Shown: piece by piece, positions 16,137 to 24,827 of the stretch
How positions within the stretch are numbered: position 1 is the stretch's first letter
Layout of the letters: each line of letters opens with the position of its first letter
NCBI GenBank assembly: GCA_035765515.1
Contig: DASTXN010000043.1
Location: forward strand, 1 to 64,000
Direction: 5' to 3'
From: DASRSS01 sp035765515
GTDB taxonomy: Bacteria > Actinomycetota > Actinomycetes > Mycobacteriales > Jatrophihabitantaceae
DNA: 64,000 nt
Notes under the pieces: generated by a model
Told to the model about the DNA's origin: nothing
What the model saw: only the letters and a program-made list of their open reading frames with translations
Databases searched by the model: none
Translations under genes and position numbers: made by a program

Positions 16137-17603
16137 TTGTCCCGCAGTCCTGCGCGCGGTTCCGCCGCGCCGCTCCGTTCCGCCCGCCCGAACCACACCA
16201 CGGTCCGTCCCAACCGCAGTCGGCAGCGCGCCCCGCGTCCCGCCACCCGGTCGATCTGGGACGACCTTCCCGTACAGGTCGTCGCTACCGAGAACCTGCC
16301 CAGCTTCGCCGAACTCGGACTGCCGGCCGCGTTCGTAAAAGCCTTGTCGGCAAAGGGGATTAGCGAGCCGTTCCCGATCCAGGCCGCGACGATTCCGGAA
16401 GCGATGAGCGGGCGGGACCTGCTCGGCCGCGCCGCGACCGGTTCCGGCAAGACGCTCGCGTTCGGGCTGCCGCTGCTGGCGCGCCTGGACCTCAGTGGCG
16501 TTGCGAACGGCATTGCGCGCCCGCGCCGCAACCGTCCGCGTGGCCTGGTGCTCGTGCCCACCCGCGAACTCGCCATGCAGGTGACCGACGCGATCTCCCC
16601 GCTCGCCCAGTCCCGCAACCTGTCCGTCCGGCTGGTCGCCGGCGGGCTGCCGATCGGCAAGCAGATCGCGGCGCTGGATTCCGGTGTCGACGTGCTCGTC
16701 GCCACGCCCGGCCGCCTCGAGGACCTCATCGCGCGCGGCTCGTGCCGCCTGGACGCGATCGAGATCACCGTGCTGGACGAGGCCGACCACATGGCCGACC
16801 TCGGCTTCCTGCCGGTCGTGCGCCGCCTGCTCGACCAGACGCCGTCCGACGGTCAGCGGCTGCTGTTCTCGGCCACGCTCGACGGCGACGTCGCCACGCT
16901 GGTCGAGCGGTACCTGACGAATCCGGCCGTCCACGCGCTCAGCACCGCCGAGGCGTCCGTCGACACGATGACGCACCACGTGTTCCGCGTGTCGCACGAG
17001 GCCAAGTTCGACCTGGTCGCGGCGATCGCGGCTCGCGAGGGGCGCACGATCTGTTTCGTGCGCACCAAGCACGGTGCCGACCGCGTTGCTCGCAACCTGG
17101 CCCGCGTGGGCGTCGCCGCGGCGCCGCTGCACGGCGGACGCACGCAGGCGCAGCGCACCAAGGCGCTGACGGCGTTCAAGGACGGTTCGGTGCCCGTGCT
17201 CGTCGCGACCGACGTCGCCGCGCGCGGCATCCACGTCGACGACGTCTCGCTCGTGCTGCACGTCGACCCGCCGGCGGACCCGAAGGACTACCTGCACCGC
17301 TCCGGTCGCACCGCGCGGGCCGGTGAGAGTGGTGTCGTCGTGCTGCTCACGACGCCGGCCGAGGAGCCCGAGGTGCGCAAGATGCTCGGCGCCGCGGGCG
17401 TGCATCCGCAGCAGCGCGAGGCCCGCGCCGGCGACGAGGGCGTTGCCGCGATCACCGGTGCCCGCACCCCCAGCGGCGTCGCGATCGAGCGTCCGCGCCC
17501 GCAGCGCAGCCAGCCGAAGCAGTCCCAGCCGTCGGCGCGCCGAGGCCGCCCGTCCCAGTCGCCCTCCGGTAACCGTCCGCGCCGCCCGCGCGGACACCGG
17601 TAG
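16137..17603 (+). CDS. DEAD-box ATP-dependent RNA helicase (RhlE-like)
   Basis: An RNA helicase of about 488 residues. The motifs run in order: ATGSGKT (I), PTRELA (Ia), TPGR (Ib), DEAD (II), SAT (III), then ARGIHVDD (V) and HRSGRTARAG (VI). A basic, Gln/Pro/Arg-rich tail (last 45 residues) would bind RNA. I prefer TTG 16137 with TAAGG 6 nt upstream; the earlier ATG 16023 would add 38 residues with unusually low third-position GC and would include the hairpin. A TAGACT -10-like hexamer lies at 15996-16001. Confidence 0.85.
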   Translation: MSRSPARGSAAPLRSARPNHTTVRPNRSRQRAPRPATRSIWDDLPVQVVATENLPSFAELGLPAAFVKALSAKGISEPFPIQAATIPEAMSGRDLLGRAATGSGKTLAFGLPLLARLDLSGVANGIARPRRNRPRGLVLVPTRELAMQVTDAISPLAQSRNLSVRLVAGGLPIGKQIAALDSGVDVLVATPGRLEDLIARGSCRLDAIEITVLDEADHMADLGFLPVVRRLLDQTPSDGQRLLFSATLDGDVATLVERYLTNPAVHALSTAEASVDTMTHHVFRVSHEAKFDLVAAIAAREGRTICFVRTKHGADRVARNLARVGVAAAPLHGGRTQAQRTKALTAFKDGSVPVLVATDVAARGIHVDDVSLVLHVDPPADPKDYLHRSGRTARAGESGVVVLLTTPAEEPEVRKMLGAAGVHPQQREARAGDEGVAAITGARTPSGVAIERPRPQRSQPKQSQPSARRGRPSQSPSGNRPRRPRGHR

Positions 17604-17610
17604 GCCGCTG

Positions 17611-18075
17611 CTATCGGGCCGCTCCGCGGCGCAGGATCAGCGCGGTCGGGACGAGGATCGCGGCCGCGGTCAGGCCGACGACGGCCGCACCCAGACCGGT
17701 CAGCGCGGGCGCAGGCAGGTACGGGTGCCAGTTGCCGGTGAGCGCGCGCGTCACCGCGATCAGCGCAACGGCGCCACTGCCCACGCCGAACACGATGCCC
17801 ATCGCGGTGATCGCCACCGTCTGCCAGCCGGCCATCGACAGCAGTTGGCGCGAGTCAGCTCCCACGCGGTCGAGTAGCAGCAGCGATTCGCGTCGCTCGG
17901 CCGTCGCCGTGATCAACGTGTTGACGAGTGCCACTGCGGCGAGCAGGCCGACGAGCAGCACGATCATCTTGTAGAGGTAGTTGTCCTGCTCGTCGAGCTG
18001 CAACGCCGCGGCGTTCGCCATGCCCTGCGACTGGATCGCTGAGCGCGCGACGCGAGCCTGGTCTAGCCAGAGAAG
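17611..18075 (-). pseudogene. Remnant of FtsX-type ABC permease (C-terminal part only)
   Basis: About 136-150 residues with three or four hydrophobic helices matching the C-terminal FtsX/MacB permease domain (phrases such as VNTLITATAERRESLLLLDRVG). A normal permease of this type has several hundred residues. Everything N-terminal is missing, and sequence directly upstream joins the middle of an ATPase gene in another frame. This is the 3' end of a two-gene exporter operon after an internal deletion. Confidence 0.75.
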
Positions 18076-18688
18076 GTCGCGACGAGCGCACTTCCGCGGA
18101 CGTGTGCGGGTCGAGCGCCGCGGTCGGCTCGTCGGCGAACACGACGTCCGGTTGGGTGATCAGCGCCCGCGCGATGGCGACCCGCTGCTGCTGGCCGCCG
18201 GACAGCGTGTGCGGCAGGCGGCGCAGCAGCGCGCCGACGCCGACCCGGTCGGCCAGGCCGGCCACCACGGCGCGGTCAACCCGCTGGTGATCCAGGCGCA
18301 GCGGCAGCGCGATGTTCTCGGCGACGGTCAGCGTCGGAACCAGGTTGAGCGACTGGAAGACGAACCCGACCTGCCGCCGGCGCAGCTTCGACAGCGCCCG
18401 CCGGTTGAGCTTGGTCAATTCGGTGCCGCCCAACCGGATCCGTCCTGACGAGGGACGGTCCAGGCCGGCGGCACACTGCAGCAGCGTCGACTTGCCCGAA
18501 CCGGACAGGCCCATCACGGCGGTCAGGCTGGCGCGCGGGAAGGTCGCCGAGACCTGGTCGAGTGCGGGCACGCCGCGGCGGGAATACCGCTTGCTGACCT
18601 CGATCAGTTCGACGGCAGCGCCGGTTTCGGTGTCCGTCGGTGCTGCAGCGAGGCGGGCAGCGGGATTCGTGGGCAACGTCGTTGTCAT
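18076..18688 (-). pseudogene. Truncated ABC exporter ATP-binding protein (MacB/LolD type)
   Basis: From ATG 18688 the ATPase has Walker A (GLSGSGKST), the Q-loop region (VGFVFQSLNLVP), the signature LSGGQQQRVAIARAL and Walker B (VVFADEPTAALD). Similarity stops after DPHTSAEVR. The D-loop partner segment and the H-loop histidine are gone. The frame then runs on in an unrelated frame of the permease remnant to 17855. The junction lies around 18070-18090. The product cannot be a working ATPase. Confidence 0.78.
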
Positions 18689-18881
18689 GCATACGAGCCT
18701 GACCGGCGCGGGCCGTTCCGAACGAGGGAGATGCCTCCCCGATCCGTGGTGTGGAAAACCCCACCATGATCGATCACCCGTGGCAGGCAGTGGCGAGCGC
18801 GCGGCGTGCGCGTGGTCAGCCGGCCCCCGCCCGACCCGTACGATTGGAGCGAACAAGCCGAATGAGGAATGGGGTTGCCGC

Positions 18882-20756
18882 GTGGCACTCGAAAGGCGCG
18901 ACGACCTGCGCAACGTGGCGATCATTGCCCACGTCGACCATGGCAAGACGACCCTGGTCGACGCGATGCTCTGGCAGTCGGGGGCGTTCACCGAGCACCA
19001 GGCCGACACCGGCGACGTCGCCGAGCGGGTGATGGACTCGAACGACCTCGAGCGCGAGAAGGGCATCACGATCCTCGCGAAGAACACCGCGGTCGAGCAC
19101 CTCACGGCGGACGGCAAGCGTGTCACGATCAACATCATCGACACGCCTGGTCACGCCGACTTCGGTGGTGAGGTCGAGCGTGGCCTGTCGATGGTGGACG
19201 GTGTCGTGCTGCTGGTCGACGCGTCCGAAGGGCCTTTGCCGCAAACCCGGTTCGTGCTCCGCAAGGCACTCGCGGCCAAGCTCCCGGTCATCCTCGTGAT
19301 CAACAAGGTGGACCGTCCGGACGCGCGCATCGCCGAGGTCGTCGACGAGACCTACGAGCTGTTCCTGGACCTGGACGCGACCGAGGACCAGATCGACTTC
19401 CCGATCGTGTACGCGTCCGCCAAGGCCGGGCGCGCGTCGCTGGAGCGTCCCGAGGACGGCGGCATGCCGAAGGAGGAGAACCTCGCACCGTTCTTCCAGA
19501 CGCTGCTCGCGACCATCCCTCCGCCGACCTTCGACGACGCCGCACCGCTGCAGGCGCACGTCACGAACCTGGACGCCTCGCCGTATCTCGGCCGCCTCGC
19601 GCTGTGCCGGGTGCACAACGGGACGATCCGTAAGGGCCAGCAGGTCGCGTGGTGCCGCGCGGACGGATCCGTCCAGCGCGTCAAGGTGACCGAGCTGCTG
19701 ATGACCCGCGCGCTCGAGCGCTACACCGCCGAGCAGGCCGGGCCCGGCGACATCATCGCAATCGCCGGCATCCCGGAGATCACCATCGGCGAGACGCTGG
19801 CCGATCCCGACGACCCCCGACCGCTGCCCGTGATCACGATCGACGAGCCGTCCATCTCGATGACGATCGGCATCAACACCTCGCCGCTAGCGGGGGAATC
19901 GGGCAACAAGCTCACCGCCCGCCAGGTGCTGAACCGGCTCGAGGCCGAGCTCGTCGGCAACGTCTCCATCCGCGTGCTGCCGACCGAGCGCCCGGACACC
20001 TGGGAGGTGCAGGGCCGCGGCGAGCTGCAGCTCGCGATCCTCGTCGAGATCATGCGGCGCGAGGGCTTCGAGATCACCGTAGGCAAGCCCCAGGTCGTCA
20101 CGCGGATGGTCGACGGCAAGGTGCACGAGCCGATGGAGCGCATGACGATCGACGCGCCGAGCGAGTACCAGGGCGTAGTCATCCAGCTCTTGGCGCTGCG
20201 CAAGGGCCGGTTGGAGCAGATGGTCGACCACGGCACCGGCTGGATCCGGATGGAGTACCTGGTGCCGGCGCGCGGCCTGATCGGGTTCCGCACCGAGTTC
20301 CTGACCGAGACGCGGGGCACCGGGCTGCTGCACCACGTGCACGAGGGCTACGAACCGTGGGCCGGCGAGATCCGCACCCGTCCGTCCGGCTCGCTGGTCG
20401 CCGACCGTCGCGGGGCGACCACCGGGTTCGCGCTGGCGAACCTGCAGGAGCGCGGGACGATGTTCGTGGGCCCGGGCACCGAGGTGTACGAGGGCATGAT
20501 CGTGGGCGAGAACTCGCGCGCCGACGACATGGACGTCAACCCGACCAAGGAGAAGAAGCTCACCAACATGCGGCAGTCGTCGGGCGACGTGCTGATTCCG
20601 CTGATCCCGCACCGGGTGCTTTCGCTGGAACAGGCGCTGGAGTTCTGCCGCGACGACGAGTGCGTCGAGGTCACGCCCGCGATGGTGCGCATCCGCAAGG
20701 TGGAGCTGACCGCCGAGGCCCGCGCGAAGGCCCGCTCCCGCAACCGCGCCAAGTAG
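18882..20756 (+). CDS. typA: Translational GTPase TypA/BipA
   Basis: A ribosome-associated GTPase of 624 residues. The G1 motif is AHVDHGKT (about residues 17-24), G3 is DTPGHADF and G4 is NKVD. The BipA-specific C-terminus is present, with ARGLIGFRTEFLTETRGTG and the downstream RRGATTGFAL. The start is GTG 18882: the conserved RNVAIIAHVDHGK then begins at residue 10, as is usual. GAGGA and GGGG lie upstream. It is full length and probably needed under stress or cold for ribosome assembly. Confidence 0.95.
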   Translation: MALERRDDLRNVAIIAHVDHGKTTLVDAMLWQSGAFTEHQADTGDVAERVMDSNDLEREKGITILAKNTAVEHLTADGKRVTINIIDTPGHADFGGEVERGLSMVDGVVLLVDASEGPLPQTRFVLRKALAAKLPVILVINKVDRPDARIAEVVDETYELFLDLDATEDQIDFPIVYASAKAGRASLERPEDGGMPKEENLAPFFQTLLATIPPPTFDDAAPLQAHVTNLDASPYLGRLALCRVHNGTIRKGQQVAWCRADGSVQRVKVTELLMTRALERYTAEQAGPGDIIAIAGIPEITIGETLADPDDPRPLPVITIDEPSISMTIGINTSPLAGESGNKLTARQVLNRLEAELVGNVSIRVLPTERPDTWEVQGRGELQLAILVEIMRREGFEITVGKPQVVTRMVDGKVHEPMERMTIDAPSEYQGVVIQLLALRKGRLEQMVDHGTGWIRMEYLVPARGLIGFRTEFLTETRGTGLLHHVHEGYEPWAGEIRTRPSGSLVADRRGATTGFALANLQERGTMFVGPGTEVYEGMIVGENSRADDMDVNPTKEKKLTNMRQSSGDVLIPLIPHRVLSLEQALEFCRDDECVEVTPAMVRIRKVELTAEARAKARSRNRAK

Positions 20757-20790
20757 GACCGAGGATTGCGGGGTCGTTAGGCTCGGCTGC

Positions 20791-21975
20791 GTGACGCGGC
20801 GAGACGTGCCCCTGGTGGAGCGGATGCGGGCCTTCGGGACGACGATCTTCGCCGAGATGTCCGCGCTCGCGGTGCTGACCGACAGCGTCAACCTCGGCCA
20901 GGGCTTCCCCGACACGGACGGTCCGGCCGAGCTCCTGGACGCGGCCGCAGAGGCGATCAGGACCGGGCACAACCAGTACCCGCCCGGCCCCGGCACACCC
21001 GAGCTCCGGCACGCGATCGCCGCACACCAGCTACGCCACTACGCGCTGACCTACGACCCGGACACGGAGGTGCTGGTCACCGCGGGCGCCACTGAGGCGA
21101 TCGCGGCGAGCGTCCTCGCGCTGAGCGGGCCCGGCGACGAGGTCGTCATGTTCGAGCCGTACTACGACTCCTACGCGGCGACGGTCGCCCTGGCCGGCGC
21201 CACGCGGCGCACCGTCACGCTGCGCCGCGACGGCGATGCGTGGACGTTCGACCCGGCCGAACTGCGCAACGCGATCACCCGGCAGACAAAGCTGATTCTG
21301 CTCAACACCCCGCACAACCCGACCGGCAAGGTGTTCACGTCCGATGAGCTGGACGTGATCGCCGAACTGGCCGTCGCGCACGATCTCATCGTGGTCGCGG
21401 ACGAGGTCTACGAGCACCTCACGTTCGACGGGCGGGTGCACACGCCGATCGCCACTCGCCCCGGTATGCGCGAGCGGACCGTGACGATCTCTAGCGCGGG
21501 CAAGACGTTCAGCGTCACCGGTTGGAAGATCGGCTGGCTGTGCGCATCGCCTCAGCTGGTCGCCGCGGTCCGCACCGTCAAACAGTTCCTCACCTACGTC
21601 AACGGCGCGCCGTTCCAGCCCGCGGTCGCAACGGCGCTGGGCACCAACGTCTCCGCGCTCGCACCGAAACTGCAGGCCCAGCGCGATCTGCTCTGCGACG
21701 GCCTGGCCGAACTCGGCTTCGACGTGGTACGCCCGCAAGCGACCTACTTCGCCACCGTGGACGTCGGTCGCGACGGCGTCGAGTTCTGCCGCGAACTGCC
21801 GCATCGGGCCGGTGTGGTCGCGATCCCGAGCCGCGTCTTCTACGACTCGCCGGCTGGCGACCACTACGTGCGCGTCGCGTTCTGCAAGCGCCCCGAGGTG
21901 ATCGAGGAGGCGCTGCGGCGCCTGAAAGGGATGGTCGGCGTGACGACCGAGCGGCAGCCCGTGGAGCGAGCATGA
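20791..21975 (+). CDS. Class I/II PLP-dependent aminotransferase (DapC/KAT-like)
   Basis: A 394-residue fold-type I aminotransferase. The substrate-binding NTPHNPTGK, the DEVYEHL region and the PLP-lysine motif SSAGKTFSVTGWKIGW are all visible. GTG 20791 follows TAGGCT (20778-20783) by 7 nt with no Shine-Dalgarno sequence, so it is probably leaderless. It overlaps the next gene, a predicted omega-amidase, by 4 bp. That pairing points to a glutamine-type transaminase, for example in methionine or keto-acid recycling, rather than to DapC; a true dapC lies at 58283. Confidence 0.88.
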   Translation: MTRRDVPLVERMRAFGTTIFAEMSALAVLTDSVNLGQGFPDTDGPAELLDAAAEAIRTGHNQYPPGPGTPELRHAIAAHQLRHYALTYDPDTEVLVTAGATEAIAASVLALSGPGDEVVMFEPYYDSYAATVALAGATRRTVTLRRDGDAWTFDPAELRNAITRQTKLILLNTPHNPTGKVFTSDELDVIAELAVAHDLIVVADEVYEHLTFDGRVHTPIATRPGMRERTVTISSAGKTFSVTGWKIGWLCASPQLVAAVRTVKQFLTYVNGAPFQPAVATALGTNVSALAPKLQAQRDLLCDGLAELGFDVVRPQATYFATVDVGRDGVEFCRELPHRAGVVAIPSRVFYDSPAGDHYVRVAFCKRPEVIEEALRRLKGMVGVTTERQPVERA

Positions 21976-22742
21976 AGGTCGCCGCGGTACAGCACGACAT
22001 CGTCTGGGAGGACGCCGAGGCAACGCGGCAGCACGTCGCCCCGATGATCGCGCGGGCGGCGGACGCCGGCGCGCGCCTGATCTCCCTGACCGAGATGTAT
22101 GCGACCGGGTTCTCGATGCGCCCCGAACGGATCGGTGAGGACGAGGGCGGTCCCAACGAAACGTTCCTGCTCGAGCAGGCGGCCGAGCACGACGCGTACC
22201 TGATCGCATCCATCGCACAGCGCGGTGAGGACGGCAGGTTCCGCAACAATGCGGTGCTCGCCCGGCCGGACGGATCAGTCCAGCGCTACGCGAAGATCCA
22301 TCCGTTCAGCTACGCCGGCGAGCACGAGCACTACGTGGCCGGCGATCGACACGTCACCGTCGAGGTCGATGACCTGCGCGTGACGCTGTTCGTCTGCTAC
22401 GACCTGCGCTTCGCGGACGAGTTCTGGGCGCGCGCACACGACACCGACCTGTACGTGGTGCCGGCCAACTGGCCGCAGGCGCGCCGGTCGCACTGGCGGG
22501 CGCTGTTGCGTGCGCGTGCGATCGAAAACCAGGCCTACGTGTGCGGGACGAATCGGGTCGGATCGGCCAAATCGACCCCGCATGCCGGTGACTCGGTACT
22601 GCTCGACCCGCTCGGCGAGGTTCTCGCCGAAGCTGGCTCCGAGGAGGCGGTGTTGGTGGCGGACATGTCGCCAGCTACCGTGTCCGCGGTACGTGCACAG
22701 TTCCCGTTCCTGGTCGACAGAGCACCGGCGCGGGCTACTTGA
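21972..22742 (+). CDS. Carbon-nitrogen hydrolase, omega-amidase (Nit2/YafV-like)
   Basis: A 256-residue nitrilase-superfamily amidase. The catalytic triad is Glu41 (LTEMYATG), Lys108 (YAKIHPFSYAGEH) and Cys142 (VCYDLRF). The KIHPFSYAGEHEHY pattern matches the omega-amidase branch. It would hydrolyse 2-oxoglutaramate or 2-oxosuccinamate made by the coupled aminotransferase. ATG 21972 overlaps the upstream stop (ATGA). Confidence 0.88.
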   Translation: MKVAAVQHDIVWEDAEATRQHVAPMIARAADAGARLISLTEMYATGFSMRPERIGEDEGGPNETFLLEQAAEHDAYLIASIAQRGEDGRFRNNAVLARPDGSVQRYAKIHPFSYAGEHEHYVAGDRHVTVEVDDLRVTLFVCYDLRFADEFWARAHDTDLYVVPANWPQARRSHWRALLRARAIENQAYVCGTNRVGSAKSTPHAGDSVLLDPLGEVLAEAGSEEAVLVADMSPATVSAVRAQFPFLVDRAPARAT

Positions 22743-22774
22743 CACGACACGTCCGCGTATCACCAGTATTAACT

Positions 22775-22790
22775 CTTGGTCACGATCAAG
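22775..22790. promoter_or_regulatory. Near-palindrome upstream of the oligopeptide ABC operon
   Basis: CTTGGTCACGATCAAG, a 16-bp inverted repeat with one mismatched pair, lies 108 bp before the binding-protein gene. A regulator-binding role is inferred. Confidence 0.4.
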
Positions 22791-22897
22791 GGACGCGCAG
22801 GCGACTGGCCTTGTCTGCGGACCCGGCAGCGGCTTGAGTTGCAGGTTGGCCGGTGGGCAGATCGTCCCCGGACCATTTCACAGGAGGTCACTCACCA

Positions 22898-24652
22898 GTG
22901 AGAGTCCACATGGGCGCCAAAGGCGGCAAGGCTGCGCTCGCCTGCGCAGCGATCGCCGCGTTGGCCATCACCGGCTGTTCGTCCAGCGGTGGCAGCGGCA
23001 AGTCTTCCGGTAACAACAGCGGCGGGAAGAGCGGCGGCACGCTGATCTTCGGCGAGTCGACCGGTTTCCCGGACAACCTGATGCCGCTGATCGCGGCCGG
23101 CAACTCGACCGCGGGCGGCAACCTCGAGGTGCGCCTCCTGGACGGTCCGTTCCGCGTCTCGCCGAAGTTCACCTACATCCCGGACAACGACCAGGCCACC
23201 AGCGCCACGTCGACGATGGTCAACGGCCAGCAGGTCGTCGACATCAAGATCAACCCCAAGGCCGTGTGGGCCGACGGTCAGCCGATCACCGCTGCCGACT
23301 ACGTCTTCACGTGGCAGGCGACCAAGTCGTCCGACCCGAAGGCCGGTGGTTGCGCGGCGCTGCTGAGCACCGTCGGTGTGGACCAGATCGAGAGTGCGAC
23401 CGCGGTGAACGACCACGAGGTCAAGTTCACGTTCATGAAGGGCAAGCCCTTCCCGGACTGGCAGGGTCTGTTCGCTGCCGGCAACGGCGGTCTGCCGGTG
23501 CTGAGCAAGCACGTCTTCGACAAGGGCAGCCCCAAGGCCGACTGTGACTACATCACCAAGGGCTGGCCGGTTGCCGACGGTATTCCGCTGGGCGCGCAGA
23601 ACGGCCCGTGGCTGCTGGAGAAGAGCAACATCGACGTCAGCAACAAGACGTTCACGCTGGTGCACAACCCCAAGTACTGGGGCGCTGCGCCGAAGCTGGA
23701 CAAGCTGGTCGACGCCTACATCGGTTCTGACTCCGACACGAACGTGAAGGCGCTGCAGAACCAAGAAGTCAACATGGTGTACCCGCAGCCGCAGCTCGAC
23801 CTGGTGTCGAACCTGCAGAGCCTGACGAACGTCACCACCGAGATCAACTTCGGTGTCGCGTTCGAGCACTTCGACTTCAACACGGCCGACCCGCTGCTCG
23901 CGCACAAGGAGATCCGTGAGGCCATCGCCTACGCGATCGACCGTCCCGCGCTGGTGAAGGCCACCGTCGGTGCCTTCTCCGACAAGGCATCCGTGCTGAA
24001 CAACCGCCTGCTGATGACCAACCAGCCGGGCTACGAGGACCACGGCGGCGACTACGCGCAGCAGAACCTGGCCAAGGCCAAGAGCCTGCTGACGGGCATC
24101 GGCTGCACGGTGGGCAACGCCAAGACGCCGACGACCTGCTTCGGCAAGCCGCTGACGTTCAAGGTCATCACCACCCAGGACAACCCGCTGCGTGACCAGA
24201 CGATCCAGATCGCCGCGCAGCAGGTCAGCGCCATCGGCATCAAGCTGAACGAGTACGCGGACCCGAACATCTTCGGTGGCCCGAACGACTCGCAGTCGCT
24301 GGCGAGCGAGCAGTTCCAGATCGCGCTGTTCGCCTGGGTCGGTGGCCCGAGCATCTCGTCCAACGCCTCGATCTACCTGAGCCCGAAGGGCGGTGGCGTC
24401 GGCCAGAACTACACCCAGGGCGGCACCCCGCAGATCGACGCCGCGCTGAAGAGCATGACCAGCGCCGCGAACACGCAGGACGAGATCAAGTACGCCAACC
24501 AGGCTGACGCCCTGCTGTGGCAGCAGATGTACACGCTGCCGCTGTACCAGAAGCCGACGCTGCTCGCGTTCGACTCGAACTACAGCGGTATCGCGGACAA
24601 CGCCACGCAGGCCGGTCCGCTGTGGAACTCGGACACCTTCACGAAGGACTAA
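22898..24652 (+). CDS. ABC transporter substrate-binding lipoprotein, family 5 (oligopeptide/dipeptide)
   Basis: A 584-residue extracytoplasmic binding protein of the OppA/DppA family. GTG 22898 has AGGAGG 10 nt upstream. The signal peptide ends in the lipobox LAITGC, followed by a Gly/Ser linker. The family-5 body begins at GGTLIFGEST and includes KAVWADGQPITAADYVF and the hinge REAIAYAIDR. It heads a five-gene operon with two permeases and two ATPases. A strong hairpin directly after its stop probably keeps its expression above that of the permeases. Confidence 0.93.
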   Translation: MRVHMGAKGGKAALACAAIAALAITGCSSSGGSGKSSGNNSGGKSGGTLIFGESTGFPDNLMPLIAAGNSTAGGNLEVRLLDGPFRVSPKFTYIPDNDQATSATSTMVNGQQVVDIKINPKAVWADGQPITAADYVFTWQATKSSDPKAGGCAALLSTVGVDQIESATAVNDHEVKFTFMKGKPFPDWQGLFAAGNGGLPVLSKHVFDKGSPKADCDYITKGWPVADGIPLGAQNGPWLLEKSNIDVSNKTFTLVHNPKYWGAAPKLDKLVDAYIGSDSDTNVKALQNQEVNMVYPQPQLDLVSNLQSLTNVTTEINFGVAFEHFDFNTADPLLAHKEIREAIAYAIDRPALVKATVGAFSDKASVLNNRLLMTNQPGYEDHGGDYAQQNLAKAKSLLTGIGCTVGNAKTPTTCFGKPLTFKVITTQDNPLRDQTIQIAAQQVSAIGIKLNEYADPNIFGGPNDSQSLASEQFQIALFAWVGGPSISSNASIYLSPKGGGVGQNYTQGGTPQIDAALKSMTSAANTQDEIKYANQADALLWQQMYTLPLYQKPTLLAFDSNYSGIADNATQAGPLWNSDTFTKD

Positions 24653-24672
24653 GTCACCACAGCAAGAGCAAG

Positions 24673-24710
24673 GGTGCCGGGACTCGGAGGCAACTCCGGG
24701 TCCCGGCACC
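24673..24710 (+). terminator. Intercistronic hairpin after the peptide-binding protein
   Basis: GGTGCCGGGAC pairs perfectly with GTCCCGGCACC. Inside, after a T-G wobble, CGGAG pairs with CTCCG around a GCAA tetraloop, giving a 17-pair stem. There is no T-run, so it is more likely an RNA-stabilising or attenuating stem than a full terminator. Confidence 0.7.
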
Positions 24711-24827
24711 ACCCATGCCGAGTTCGCTTTCGTGTGGCGATCCTGCGCGGACGATGAACCCGGAATGGTGCTCCAACACGCGCGGCACCACAATGGTCGC
24801 GTCGACCCCTAGGGACCGAGGTCACTC

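Noticed and set aside
18312..18881. N-terminal extension of TypA by 190 residues
   Set aside because: TypA begins directly at the conserved RNVAIIAHVDHGK; the extension is antisense to the decayed ABC gene.
22892..24793. 633-residue minus-strand frame opposite the peptide-binding protein
   Set aside because: No domain signal; the plus strand has a lipobox and family-5 body.
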